This document shows, in pieces, positions 50,982 to 59,541 of a stretch of 64,000 nt of DNA. The DNA lies in assembly GCF_013410405.1 (NCBI RefSeq), contig NZ_JACCFK010000002.1, positions 186,001 through 250,000 of the forward strand. Direction: 5' to 3'. The stretch is from Amycolatopsis endophytica (GTDB lineage: Bacteria; Actinomycetota; Actinomycetes; Mycobacteriales; Pseudonocardiaceae). Both the position numbers and the translations under genes were made by a program. Each line of letters opens with the position of its first letter. Positions within the stretch are counted from its first letter, which is position 1. Under the pieces are notes generated by a model. That model was not told the DNA's origin and did no database searches. It saw only the letters and a list, made by a program, of their open reading frames with translations.

Positions 50982-51658
50982 GACACCGCTGAACGGACGC
51001 CGCACAACACGGGTTCGAGGTTGGCCACCGTGGCCGCCACCGCCGCCTCCGCGTCACCCCGCTCCAGTGCGTCGAGCAGGTCGGCGTGCGCGACCGAGGA
51101 GTCCGGCAGGTGCTTCTCGTGGCGGACCATCTCGGTCAGGATCTCCCGCAGCACCGGCTCGGCCGCCGTGAACAGGCTGAGCAGGAGCGCGTTGCCGGAC
51201 AGTTCCACGACCGCGCGGTGGAAGGCCAGGTCCGCGTCGACGAACACCGCCGGGTCGCCGTCGCGCCGGTCCTGCCGCTCCCGCAGGCCCGCGCGCAGCG
51301 CTTCGACATCCTCGGGCCGGACCCGCCGCGCGGCCAGGCGCGCGGCCTCGACCTCCAGCGCCCGCCGCACCTCGTAGACCTCCAGCACCCGTGCCCGCCG
51401 CACCAGCTGCCGCACGTCGCCGGTATCCGGATCCGCCGCCGCGACGAAGGTGCCGGAACCGTGCCGGACATCGAGCAACCCGTCCTGCACCAGCAACCGC
51501 ACCGCCTCCCGCACCGACGAGCGCCCGACCCCGAACTCGGCGGCGAGCTGGACCTCGTTGGGCAGCCGGTCACCGGGGGAGAACCCGCCGTGCCGCAGGC
51601 GCTCTCGCAGCAGGCTTGCCACCTGGGGCACCACCGGTCCACGCCGCAGCTCCGTCAT
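50978..51658 (-). CDS. GntR/FadR-type (FCD) transcriptional regulator
   Basis: A 226-residue GntR protein: VASLLRERLRHGGFSPGDRLPNEVQLAAEFGVGRSSVREAVRLL is the winged helix, and the C-terminal FCD domain has the metal-binding pattern ADLAFHRAVVELSGN and SSVAHADLLDALERGD. Ligands are usually organic acids. It stands alone with no neighbouring catabolic operon, so its targets are probably elsewhere. Confidence 0.86.
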   Translation of the reverse strand: MTELRRGPVVPQVASLLRERLRHGGFSPGDRLPNEVQLAAEFGVGRSSVREAVRLLVQDGLLDVRHGSGTFVAAADPDTGDVRQLVRRARVLEVYEVRRALEVEAARLAARRVRPEDVEALRAGLRERQDRRDGDPAVFVDADLAFHRAVVELSGNALLLSLFTAAEPVLREILTEMVRHEKHLPDSSVAHADLLDALERGDAEAAVAATVANLEPVLCGVRSAVS

Positions 51659-51709
51659 GGCCGGAACCGTAGCACCGCAGACGTCTGAGGACTCGCCGTC
51701 CCGGCGGCG

Positions 51710-52048
51710 TCAGTCGTGGGGGAGATGCGTGCTGTGCGCGTCGAACGCCCGCTGGAGCTCCCAGTCGGTGAGCAGGTAGAGGAACGAACGGCCGGCGCAG
51801 CGCGGGCACACCGTCGCGCACGCCGCGGCGTAGCCGTCCGGCCCGCTGAACACCGAGGTGACCACACGCAACTCGTCGGCGGCGCCGCAGCCCTGGCATG
51901 ACGGCCCCACCGGACAGTCCCGCGCCCCCGCCAGCTCCGCACGGGGCGGGTCGAAGGCGAGGTTGTCCAGATCGTCGGCGTCCTGCCACACCGGGCACGG
52001 ACGGTACTGCCGGAGACGCCGCCACCGGGTCCGCAGTTTCGTGGCCAT
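51710..52048 (-). CDS. Small cysteine-pair protein, unknown function
   Basis: A 112-residue protein: basic N-terminus (ATKLRTRWRRLRQYRPCPVW), then CPVGPSCQGCGAADELRV and TVCPRCAGRSFLYLLTDWELQRAF. The two CxxC-type pairs about 40 residues apart suggest a zinc ribbon. ATG 52048 follows GGAGGGTG. I recognise no family. Confidence 0.5.
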   Translation of the reverse strand: MATKLRTRWRRLRQYRPCPVWQDADDLDNLAFDPPRAELAGARDCPVGPSCQGCGAADELRVVTSVFSGPDGYAAACATVCPRCAGRSFLYLLTDWELQRAFDAHSTHLPHD

Positions 52049-52173
52049 CACACCCTCCATGCTTGGACAGCGCACCGCGGGGCGCCCGGCGGAACCGGGG
52101 GAATGACCTGGTCGTGTGGTCACCACCGCCGCGGCACCGGGAATTTCGGGCGCCCGGCACCGTTTGGTGAGGC

Positions 52174-53238
52174 ATGGAACCGGAATTCGGGCTGGACACC
52201 TTCGGCGACGTCACCGCGGACGCCGACGGCCACCGTCTGCCCTACGCGCAGGTGATCCGCAACGTCGTGGAGCAGGCCGCGCTCGCCGACTCGCTCGGGG
52301 TGGACGCCTTCGGGCTGGGGGAGCACCACCGGGAGGACTTCGCCGTCTCCGCGCCGGAGGTCGTGCTCGCCGCGATCGCCGCCCGCACCGAGCGGATCCG
52401 GCTCGGCACCGCCGTCACCGTGCTCAGCTCCGACGACCCGGTGCGCGTGTTCGAGAGGTTCGCGACGCTGGACGCGGTGTCGCACGGGCGCGCCGAGATC
52501 ACCCTCGGCCGCGGATCGTTCACCGAGTCGTTCCCGCTGTTCGGCTACGACCTCGCCGACTACGAACGGCTCTTCGAGGAGAAGGTCGACCTGATGGCGC
52601 ACCTGCTCACCGAAAAGGCCGTCACCTGGGAAGGGACCGTGCGGGCGGCGCTGGCGAACCAGCAGGTGTACCCGAAGACCGAGTCCGGGCGGCTGCGAAC
52701 CTGGGTCGGCGTCGGCGGCAGCCCCGAGTCCGTCGTGCGCGCGGCCAGCTACGGCTTCCCCCTGGTGCTGGCCATCATCGGCGGCGCCCCGGCCCGCTTC
52801 GCGCCTTACGTCGAGCTCTACCACAAGGCCCTGGACCAGATCGGGCTCGAACGGCTTCCGGTCGCCGTGCACGCACCAGGGTTCGTCGCCGCAACCGACG
52901 CCGAAGCCGCGGACATCCTGTGGCCGCACGCGCGCGTGATGACCAACCGCATCGGCGCCGAACGGGGCTGGCCGCCCCTGACCAGGGACCGGTTCGAGGC
53001 CGACATCGCCGAAGGCGCCCAGCACACCGGCTCACCGGAAACCGTCGCCCGCAAGATCGCCGGAACCGTGCGCGCGCTGGGCATCCAGCGGTTCGACCTC
53101 AAGTACTCCAACGGCACCCTGCCGCACGAGCACCTGATGAAAAGCATCGAGCTCTACGGTTCCGTCGTGATCCCGCGTGTGAAGGAACTGCTCGCCGCGG
53201 AATCCGCTGCACCGGGGCGTAGCGTCACCGGGAGTTGA
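52174..53238 (+). CDS. LLM-class flavin-dependent oxidoreductase
   Basis: A 354-residue luciferase-like (beta/alpha)8 protein. LGVDAFGLGEHHREDFAVSAP is the luciferase-family motif, RIRLGTAVTVLSSDDPVRVFERFATLDAVSHGRAEITLGRG the FMN or F420-binding stretch, and WVGVGGSPESVVRAA the later flavin loop. Enzymes of this type oxidise or reduce diverse substrates with FMNH2 or F420. ATG 52174. Its 3' end overlaps the convergent ECF42 gene by 14 bases. Confidence 0.86.
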   Translation: MEPEFGLDTFGDVTADADGHRLPYAQVIRNVVEQAALADSLGVDAFGLGEHHREDFAVSAPEVVLAAIAARTERIRLGTAVTVLSSDDPVRVFERFATLDAVSHGRAEITLGRGSFTESFPLFGYDLADYERLFEEKVDLMAHLLTEKAVTWEGTVRAALANQQVYPKTESGRLRTWVGVGGSPESVVRAASYGFPLVLAIIGGAPARFAPYVELYHKALDQIGLERLPVAVHAPGFVAATDAEAADILWPHARVMTNRIGAERGWPPLTRDRFEADIAEGAQHTGSPETVARKIAGTVRALGIQRFDLKYSNGTLPHEHLMKSIELYGSVVIPRVKELLAAESAAPGRSVTGS

Positions 53239-54373
53239 GCCGGGCGGCCTGCTTCACGAGGTGGTCGCGCTCCGGAAGGTTCGGTGCCTGGCGGGCGGCT
53301 TCGGCGTAGAGCTCGGCCGCCTTCGCCAGGTCGCCGTTGCGCTCATGGAGGTAGGCGGCCACTGCGGTGTGGCGCGGCAGGGAAGGGTCGAGTTCCGCGA
53401 GGGCCACCAGACCGGCCGCGGCACCCTCGGCCTCGCCGACGGCCACCGCGCGGTTGAGGCGCACCACCGGGCTGCCGGTCAGGCCGGTGAGCTCGTCGTA
53501 CCACTCGACGATCTGCGGCCAGTCCGTCTCCTCGGCGGTGGGCGCGTCGGCGTGCAGGGCCGCGATCGCGGCCTGGGCCTGGAACTCGCCCAGCCGGTCG
53601 CGGGCGAGGGCCGCCTGCAGGATCCCGATGCCTTCGCCGATCAGGCGGGTGTCCCACCGGCCGCGGTCCTGCTCGGCGAGCGGCACCAGGCTCCCGTCGG
53701 GCGCGGTTCGGGCGACGCGGCGGGCGTGGTGCAGCAACATGAGCGCGAGCAGACCCGCGACCTCGGGGTGGTCGATCACGGCCGCGAGCTGCCGGGTGAG
53801 GCGGATGGCCTCGGCGGAGAGGTCGACCTCACCGGAGTAGCCCTCGTTGAAGACCAGGTAGAGGACGCGGAGGACGGTGGCGACGTCGCCCGGCTGGTCG
53901 AACCGCGCACCCGACACGGTGCGCTTGGCCCGGCTGATGCGTTGCGCCATGGTCGCCTCGGGCACCAGGTACGCCTGCGCGATCTGCCGGGTCGTGAGCC
54001 CGCCGACGGCGCGCAAGGTGAGCGCGACCGCGGACGACGGGGTCAGCGACGGGTGGGCGCACAGGAAGTACAGCCGCAACGTGTCGTCCACAGTGGACGC
54101 GGGACCCGGTTCGGGTTCGGCGTCGGCGAGGTCTTCACGCCGCCGCCGGGACGTCTCGGCCCGCGTCGCGTCGAGGAACTTGCGCCAGGCCGCGGTGACC
54201 AGCCATGCCCGGGGGTCGCGCGGGGGAGCGGACGGCCACACGCGCAGCGCCTCGACGAGCGCGTCCTGTACGGCGTCCTCTGCCGCCGCGAAGTCGGCTC
54301 CGCGGCGGCAGAGAATTCCGAGCACCTTCGGTGTGAGGGTCCGGAGCAGCGCTTCGTCCACTTCGGAGGTCAC
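53225..54373 (-). CDS. ECF42-type RNA polymerase sigma factor
   Basis: A 382-residue sigma factor: sigma-2 (CRRGADFAAAEDAVQDALVEAL), sigma-4 (SAVALTLRAVGGLTTRQIAQAYLVPEATMAQRISRAKR) and a 200-residue C-terminal extension with TPR-like helices (VLYLVFNEGYSG, LAELDPSLPRHTAVAAYLHE). That architecture and the coupled YCII/DGPF protein define group ECF42, in which the extension, not an anti-sigma factor, controls activity. GTG 54373 overlaps the YCII stop (GTGA). Confidence 0.88.
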   Translation of the reverse strand: MTSEVDEALLRTLTPKVLGILCRRGADFAAAEDAVQDALVEALRVWPSAPPRDPRAWLVTAAWRKFLDATRAETSRRRREDLADAEPEPGPASTVDDTLRLYFLCAHPSLTPSSAVALTLRAVGGLTTRQIAQAYLVPEATMAQRISRAKRTVSGARFDQPGDVATVLRVLYLVFNEGYSGEVDLSAEAIRLTRQLAAVIDHPEVAGLLALMLLHHARRVARTAPDGSLVPLAEQDRGRWDTRLIGEGIGILQAALARDRLGEFQAQAAIAALHADAPTAEETDWPQIVEWYDELTGLTGSPVVRLNRAVAVGEAEGAAAGLVALAELDPSLPRHTAVAAYLHERNGDLAKAAELYAEAARQAPNLPERDHLVKQAARLNSR

Positions 54374-54777
54374 TCCGTGGTGCCGGAGGATTCGTCCAGG
54401 AGCGGGCGCAGTTCGAGCCACTCGTGGATCGGTTTGCCGCCCGCGCCGGGGGCGGCGGACAGTTCGGCGGCCAGTTCGAGAGCACGGTCGTAGCTGTCGA
54501 CGTCGATGATCATCCAGCCGGCGATGACGTCCTTGGTCTCGGCGAACGGGCCGTCGGTGACCGGCGGCCGCCCCTCACCGTCGTACCGGACGAACGTCCC
54601 GCCGGGGGCGAGCGCCCGGCTGTCGACGAACTCGCCGGTCTCCTCGAGGCGGCTCGCGAAGTCGTTCATGTACTGGATGTGGGCCGAGACCTCCTCGGGC
54701 GCCCACTGGTCCATCGGCACGTCGTTGACGGCGGCCGGGGCGCCGCAGTAGTGCTTGAGCAGCAGGTACTTGGCCAT
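54370..54777 (-). CDS. YCII/DGPF-domain protein, ECF42 partner
   Basis: A 135-residue YCII-type protein with the diagnostic TDGPFAETKDVIAGW loop and MAKYLLLKHYCGAP opening. DGPF proteins accompany ECF42 sigma factors across bacteria and are their usual targets; activity is unknown. ATG 54777 has GGAGG upstream. First gene of the operon, driven by the ECF42-type promoter 46 bases ahead. Confidence 0.88.
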   Translation of the reverse strand: MAKYLLLKHYCGAPAAVNDVPMDQWAPEEVSAHIQYMNDFASRLEETGEFVDSRALAPGGTFVRYDGEGRPPVTDGPFAETKDVIAGWMIIDVDSYDRALELAAELSAAPGAGGKPIHEWLELRPLLDESSGTTE

Positions 54778-54822
54778 GGTGTTGCCTCCTCGATGCGGTA
54801 CGGCTTGGTTGTTCACCGCTGG

Positions 54823-54849
54823 GACGGAGCCGTCCGCGGGTTCTCGACA
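54823..54849 (-). promoter_or_regulatory. ECF42-type promoter of the YCII-sigma operon
   Basis: On the minus strand TGTCGA (54849-54844), 17 bases, CGTC (54826-54823). ECF42 factors recognise a TGTCGA -35. The position, 46 bases before the YCII start, predicts a short leader and positive autoregulation of the operon. Confidence 0.8.
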
Positions 54850-54914
54850 TCCTGGCGCCCGGGATTTCACCGGAGTGTAGGGCCGGGCGCGGTGGAGAGC
54901 CCCTCTCCGGCATT

Positions 54915-54942
54915 ACTTGACATAATGTGCATTATCGGCGCA
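54915..54942 (-). other. dif: Chromosome dimer resolution site dif
   Basis: A 28-bp XerCD-type site: arm ACTTGACATAA (54915-54925), six-base centre TGTGCA, arm TTATCGGCGCA (54932-54942). Read on the minus strand it agrees at 27 of 28 positions with the actinobacterial dif consensus as I remember it (TTSRCCGATAAT, VN, ACATTATGTCAAGT). TTATGTCAAGT would be the XerD-side arm. XerC and XerD resolve chromosome dimers here at division, at the replication terminus. It lies in an intergenic space between the YCII operon and a DUF5684 gene, with no phage genes nearby. Confidence 0.87.
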
Positions 54943-55085
54943 CAGGAACCCACGGTGACAGGGCCTGTTGTGGCGACCGTCGGAGGAACGGTGGGCGACT
55001 TGCCGGTGCCGGGCTCATCCACTCGCTACGGTGACCGCGTCGTCGGCACGGGTGGAAGGACTTCGACGTTGAGGTCAGCTACCAA

Positions 55086-55511
55086 GTGAGCGGCCAGCTC
55101 AGTGCCGGTGCCGGCATCGGGTTCTCGTTCGTCGGCCTGGCCCTCGCGGTGCTGATGATCGCCGCGATGTGGCGGGTCTTCGGCAAGGCCGGGCAGCCCG
55201 GGTGGGCGGCGATCATCCCGATCTACAACACCGTCGTGTTGCTGCGGATCGTGGGCAGGCCCTGGTGGTGGATCCTGCTGATGCTGATCCCGCTGGGCAA
55301 CATCGTGCTGGTGGTCATCGTCTACCTCGACCTGGCCAAATCCTTCAGCAAGGGCACCGGGTTCGGTGTGCTCACGATCTTCTTCTCGTACGTGTGCATC
55401 CCGATCCTCGGTTTCGGCGGCGCGCGTTACGTCGGCCCGGCCGGCGCGGGTGGCGGCCGGCCCCCGTACCCGGGTCAGCCCTATCCCGGTCAGCAATACC
55501 CGCCGCGGTGA
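55086..55511 (+). CDS. DUF5684 membrane protein
   Basis: A 141-residue protein with about four spans (GFSFVGLALAVLMIAAMWRVF, VVLLRIVGRPWWWILLMLIP, NIVLVVIVYLDLA, VLTIFFSYVCIPILGF). GWAAIIPIYNTVVLL and RPWWWILL are the conserved DUF5684 motifs, and the tail is glycine/proline/tyrosine-rich. Function unknown; related domains accompany signal peptidases. GTG 55086. First gene beyond dif; the 300 bases before it hold only the ECF42 promoter and dif. Confidence 0.75.
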   Translation: MSGQLSAGAGIGFSFVGLALAVLMIAAMWRVFGKAGQPGWAAIIPIYNTVVLLRIVGRPWWWILLMLIPLGNIVLVVIVYLDLAKSFSKGTGFGVLTIFFSYVCIPILGFGGARYVGPAGAGGGRPPYPGQPYPGQQYPPR

Positions 55512-55536
55512 CCGGACACCGGTAACTTCACCACGC

Positions 55537-56427
55537 GTGAACCTTCGCGCTCTGCAGTACTTCGTCGTGCTCGCCGAGGAGCTCAACTTCAGCCGGGCCG
55601 CCCAGCGCCTGCACGTCGCCCAGCCGGCGCTGAGCCAGCAGATCCGGCGGCTCGAACGGGATCTCGGCGCCGAACTGGTCGACCGCGGCCACCGCCCGCT
55701 GCGGCTCACCGAGGCGGGCAGTTACCTGCTGACCGAGGCCCGCCAGATCCTGGCCTCGTGCGAGCAGGCCGCGCTCGGCACCCGCGAAATCGGCCTGGGA
55801 ATGAAGGGGTGGCTTTCGATCGGGTTCACCCGGTCCGCGATGTACAGCATCCTGCCGCCCGCGTTGAAGGTGTTCCACCGGACGCACCCGGATATCGAAC
55901 TGAAACTGTTCGAAATGGTGACCGAAGAACAGGCGGACGCGCTGCACGACGGACGGATCCACCTCGGAATCGGCAGGCAGCCCGCCCCGGTCGACGGCTG
56001 CACGACGCGCCCGCTGCTGCGGGAGCGCGTGATGGCCGTCCTCACCCCCGACTCCCCCGCGGCCGGGAACGACGAGATCGAGATCGCCGACATCGCCGGC
56101 ACTCCCCTGATCCTCTACCCCCGGCACACCGGCGCGCAGTTCTCCGGGCTGGTCGAATCGCTGTACCGGGACGCCGGTTTCGTCCCGCCGGTCCGGTATC
56201 GCACGTTCGAGATCCAGACCGCGATCGCCCTGGTCGCGGCAGGTCTGGGAGTGACGTTCGTGGGTGAGTCGGTGGCGCGGCACGGGCGCTCGGACGTCAC
56301 CTACCGGCATCTCACCGCGCCCGCGTCGGCGAAGTCGTCCACGCTCGCGGCGACGTTCCAGGCCGGCGACACGTCGCCGCACCTGCATGCGTTCCTCGAC
56401 TGCCTGCCACGGGCGGACGCACTATAA
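55537..56427 (+). CDS. LysR-type regulator of the aromatic-acid operon
   Basis: A 296-residue LysR protein: YFVVLAEELNFSRAAQRLHVAQPALSQQIRRLERDLGAEL (HTH) and a complete effector domain (LSIGFTRSAMYSILPPALKVFHRTHP to LVAAGLGVTFVGESVARHG). The HTH resembles CatR/BenM/CbnR-type regulators of aromatic degradation. GTG 55537 is 26 bases after the DUF5684 stop. It precedes the MFS-GalB-GalC genes in the same direction, unlike the usual divergent layout. Confidence 0.83.
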   Translation: MNLRALQYFVVLAEELNFSRAAQRLHVAQPALSQQIRRLERDLGAELVDRGHRPLRLTEAGSYLLTEARQILASCEQAALGTREIGLGMKGWLSIGFTRSAMYSILPPALKVFHRTHPDIELKLFEMVTEEQADALHDGRIHLGIGRQPAPVDGCTTRPLLRERVMAVLTPDSPAAGNDEIEIADIAGTPLILYPRHTGAQFSGLVESLYRDAGFVPPVRYRTFEIQTAIALVAAGLGVTFVGESVARHGRSDVTYRHLTAPASAKSSTLAATFQAGDTSPHLHAFLDCLPRADAL

Positions 56428-56516
56428 GCAGGCGCCTATACAAGAATAAGAAAGCGGTCTTGGACACCTTCTCCCCGTGATTCCTATGCTGATCCGATCA
56501 GAAATCCGGAACAGCG

Positions 56517-57845
56517 ATGGAGTCAATGGTGACCGATCCCGATGGGGCGAAAATCGTCCGCAAAGTCTCGTTACGCCTGGTTCCGTTGCTGTTCCTCATG
56601 TTGTTCTTCAACTATCTCGACCGCATCAACATCGGGTTCGCGGAACTGGACATGGGCACCGACCTCGGGTTCAGCGCCTCGGTGTTCGGGCTGGCCGGCA
56701 GCGTGTTCTTCCTCGGCTACATGCTGCTGGAGGTGCCGAGCAACCTGATCATGCGGCGGGTGGGCGCTCGGCGGTGGATCGCCCGGATCCTGCTGACCTG
56801 GGGCGCCATCGCGGCGCTGACCGGGTTCGTCGTCGACGACACCAGCTTCTACGTGATGCGGTTCCTGCTGGGCGTGATGGAGGCCGGGTTCCTGCCCGGT
56901 GTCGCGGTGTACGTGACGCACTGGTTCCCGGAGCGCTACCGGGCGCGGGCGGTGGGCGGCTACATCATCGGCAGTTCGGTCGCGGCGGTGCTCGGCGGTC
57001 CCCTGTCGACGGCGATCATGACGTTCGCCGAGGACTGGCTGGGCCTGCACGGGTGGCAGTGGATGTTCCTGCTCGAAGGCGGTGCGGCGATGGTGCTCGG
57101 TGTGGTCGCGCTGCGCTTCCTCACCGAACGTCCCGTGGACGCGAAGTGGCTGACGCGGCGGGAGAAGGACTGGCTGGAATCCGAACTCGCGGCGGAGCGG
57201 GAGGCGCTGGGCGGTGACCGTCACGTGCCGCTGTGGCGGGTGGCGCGGGACTCGCGTGTGTGGAGCCTGGCGATCCTGTTCGGCTGCGCCCTGGTGGGGA
57301 TCTACGGGCTGCTGCTGTGGCTGCCGCAGATCATCAAGGCATTCGGCGGGCTCAGCAACCTGGAAGTGGGGTTCCTGTCCGCGGTGCCGCCGCTGCTGGG
57401 TGTGCTGGGCACGTTCCTCGTCAGCCGCAGCTCCGACCGCACCGGTGATCGCAAGAAGCACCTGGCGCTGGTCTACGGGCTGAGCGCGGTGGCGATCGCG
57501 GGCAGCGCGTGGGCACCCGGCCCGGTCCTCGCCTACGTCCTGCTGTGCGTGACCGGCTTGTGCATCTACGCGGGCAATCCGTTGTTCTGGAGTCTCGCGG
57601 CGTCGTTCCGCACCGGCGCGGCGGGCGCGGCCACGGTCGCCCTGATCAACACGATCGCGCAGTTCGGCGGGCTCGTCGGCCCGTGGAGCATCGGGCTGGT
57701 CCGCGACGCGACCGGCAGTTTCACCCTGGCGCTGCTGACGATCGCCGGGTTCCTGGTCGTCGCCGCGGTCATCGCGCTGGTGATGCGCGTCCGCCCGCGC
57801 GACGAGCCGCTCGTCCACCACGTCCCCCGGGAGAAGACCGCGTGA
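56517..57845 (+). CDS. MFS transporter, anion:cation symporter family
   Basis: A 442-residue, 12-TM carrier of the ACS group (phthalate, tartrate, glucarate and similar). FFNYLDRINIGFAELDM and YMLLEVPSNLIMRRVGARRWIARI are its signatures. Likely substrate is an aromatic or oxo-dicarboxylic acid fed to the two enzymes encoded next. TGGACA (56461-56466), 18 bases, TATGCT (56485-56490) is a reasonable promoter. ATG 56517 or 56526. The stop overlaps the next GTG (GTGA). Confidence 0.85.
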   Translation: MESMVTDPDGAKIVRKVSLRLVPLLFLMLFFNYLDRINIGFAELDMGTDLGFSASVFGLAGSVFFLGYMLLEVPSNLIMRRVGARRWIARILLTWGAIAALTGFVVDDTSFYVMRFLLGVMEAGFLPGVAVYVTHWFPERYRARAVGGYIIGSSVAAVLGGPLSTAIMTFAEDWLGLHGWQWMFLLEGGAAMVLGVVALRFLTERPVDAKWLTRREKDWLESELAAEREALGGDRHVPLWRVARDSRVWSLAILFGCALVGIYGLLLWLPQIIKAFGGLSNLEVGFLSAVPPLLGVLGTFLVSRSSDRTGDRKKHLALVYGLSAVAIAGSAWAPGPVLAYVLLCVTGLCIYAGNPLFWSLAASFRTGAAGAATVALINTIAQFGGLVGPWSIGLVRDATGSFTLALLTIAGFLVVAAVIALVMRVRPRDEPLVHHVPREKTA

Positions 57846-58858
57846 TCATCGACTGCCACGGCCACTACACCACTGCCCCGCCGGCGCACGCCGCGTGGCG
57901 GGAGCAGCAGATCCGGACAGGCACCCCGGCCCCGGCGCGACCGGTGATCGGCGACGACGAGATCCGCGAGACGATCGAGGCGAACCAGCTGCGGGTCCAG
58001 CGGGCGCGGGGTGTGGACGTCACCCTGTTCTCGCCGCGGGCGGCGAGCATGGGCCACCACCTGGGCTCGTTCGAGGCGAACGAGCGGTGGGCGCGGGAGT
58101 GCAACGATCTGATCCACCGCGTGTGCCGTCTGTTCCCGCGCCACTTCGTCGGTGTTTGCCAGCTGCCGCAGGCGCCGGGTGTGGCGCCGGCGTCCGCGGT
58201 CGCGGAGCTGCGCCGGTGCGTCGAGGAGCTGGGGTTCGTGGGCTGCAACCTGAACCCGGACCCCTCCGGCGGCCGGTGGAGCGGTCCCCCGCTCACCGAC
58301 CGGTCCTGGTATCCGCTCTACGAGGCGATGGTCGAGCTGGACGTGCCGGCGATGGTGCACGTGTCCTCGTCGGGCAACGCGAACTTCCACACGACCGGGG
58401 CGCACTACCTCAACGCCGACACGTCGGTGTTCATGCAGCTGCTGACCGGGGACCTGTTCCTCGACTTCCCCGCGCTGCGCCTGGTGATCCCGCACGGCGG
58501 CGGGGCGGTCCCCTACCACTGGGGCCGCTACCGGGGGCTGGCGCGCGGCCTGCGGCGCCCGCCGCTCGGAGACCACCTGCTGAAGAACGTCTTCTTCGAC
58601 ACCTGCGTCTACCACCAGCCCGGTGTGGAGCTGCTGACCAGGGTGGTGCCGGTGGACAATCTCCTGTTCGCCTCGGAGACGGTCGGCGCGGTCGACGGGG
58701 TGGATCCGGAGACCGGCCACGACTTCGACGACACGCGCCGCTACCTCGACGCCGTCCCGTGGTTCGGCGAGGCGGAGCGCCACCGCGTCTACGAAGGCAA
58801 CGCCCGCGCGGTGTACGGGCGGTTGCCGCGTCAGCTCGACCTGCAGCTCACCTGGTGA
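57842..58858 (+). CDS. ligJ: 4-oxalomesaconate hydratase (LigJ/GalB-like amidohydrolase)
   Basis: A 338-residue amidohydrolase-2 protein. DCHGHYTTAP at the start gives the metal-binding His pair, VHVSSSGNANFHTTGAHYLN and LVIPHGGGAVPYHWGRYRG the central histidines, LLFASETVGAVDGVDP the C-terminal metal loop. These match LigJ-type hydratases, which turn 4-oxalomesaconate into 4-carboxy-4-hydroxy-2-oxoadipate in protocatechuate 4,5-cleavage and gallate breakdown. GTG 57842 is coupled to the transporter gene. Confidence 0.83.
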   Translation: MIIDCHGHYTTAPPAHAAWREQQIRTGTPAPARPVIGDDEIRETIEANQLRVQRARGVDVTLFSPRAASMGHHLGSFEANERWARECNDLIHRVCRLFPRHFVGVCQLPQAPGVAPASAVAELRRCVEELGFVGCNLNPDPSGGRWSGPPLTDRSWYPLYEAMVELDVPAMVHVSSSGNANFHTTGAHYLNADTSVFMQLLTGDLFLDFPALRLVIPHGGGAVPYHWGRYRGLARGLRRPPLGDHLLKNVFFDTCVYHQPGVELLTRVVPVDNLLFASETVGAVDGVDPETGHDFDDTRRYLDAVPWFGEAERHRVYEGNARAVYGRLPRQLDLQLTW

Positions 58859-58869
58859 AAGGACTCCTC

Positions 58870-59538
58870 ATGACCGTGATCGGATGGCGGCGGCACCCCT
58901 CGGTCCCGCCCGCCGGGCCGGAGATCGTCAAGGTGCTACGGGATCTGCCGGTGTCGTTGCTGGGCGACAACATGGCGCGGGCGAGTGGAGCGCTGGGCCT
59001 GCGGGCGTGGCACCGTGCGGCGCCGATGGCGGGCACGGCCGTGACGGTGCGGACGCGACCGGGCGACAACCTCGCGATCTACCGGGCGTTTTCCAGCTGC
59101 CGTCCCGGTCACGTCCTCGTGGTCGACGGTGGCGGCGAGACGAGCCAGGCGGTGATGGGCGACATCATGTGCAGCTATGCCGAGCACCTCGGTCTGGCCG
59201 GGGTCGTCGTCGACGGCGCGATCCGGGATGTGGCCGCGATCCGGAGCCGCTCGTTCCCGGTACACGCGCTGGCGGTGACGCACCGCGGCCCGTACAAGAA
59301 CGGGCCGGGTGAGATCAACGTGCCGGTGTCGGTCGGCGGCATGGTGGTGCACCCGGGTGATCTGGTCGTGGGTGACGAGGACGGGGTGCTGGCGATCGCG
59401 CCGTCCGACGTCGAGGAGGTGGTGCGCGGGGCGCGGGCCCAGGCGCTGCGGGAGGCGGCCGCACTCGCCGCGATCGCCGACGGCACCTACGACCTGTCGT
59501 GGGTGTCCGGGCACGAGCGCCGCATGCGGGAGGGCTGA
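58870..59538 (+). CDS. ligK: 4-carboxy-4-hydroxy-2-oxoadipate aldolase (LigK/GalC-like)
   Basis: A 222-residue RraA-fold aldolase: LGDNMARASGALGLRAWH, GTAVTVRTRPGDNLAIYRAFSSC, GDIMCSYAEHLGLAGVVVDGAIRD and GPGEINVPVSVGGMVVHPGDLVVGDEDGV. Asp in DGAIRD and the preceding Arg bind the divalent metal and substrate. It splits the product of the upstream hydratase into pyruvate and oxaloacetate. ATG 58870, 11 bases after the hydratase, with AAAGGA. The ring-cleavage dioxygenase is not in the window. Confidence 0.85.
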   Translation: MTVIGWRRHPSVPPAGPEIVKVLRDLPVSLLGDNMARASGALGLRAWHRAAPMAGTAVTVRTRPGDNLAIYRAFSSCRPGHVLVVDGGGETSQAVMGDIMCSYAEHLGLAGVVVDGAIRDVAAIRSRSFPVHALAVTHRGPYKNGPGEINVPVSVGGMVVHPGDLVVGDEDGVLAIAPSDVEEVVRGARAQALREAAALAAIADGTYDLSWVSGHERRMREG

Positions 59539-59541
59539 GTC

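Noticed and set aside
54918..54935. TTGACA followed by an AT-rich stretch as a promoter for the DUF5684 gene
   Set aside because: The match is fully explained by the dif arm, and no -10 stands at 16-19 bases.
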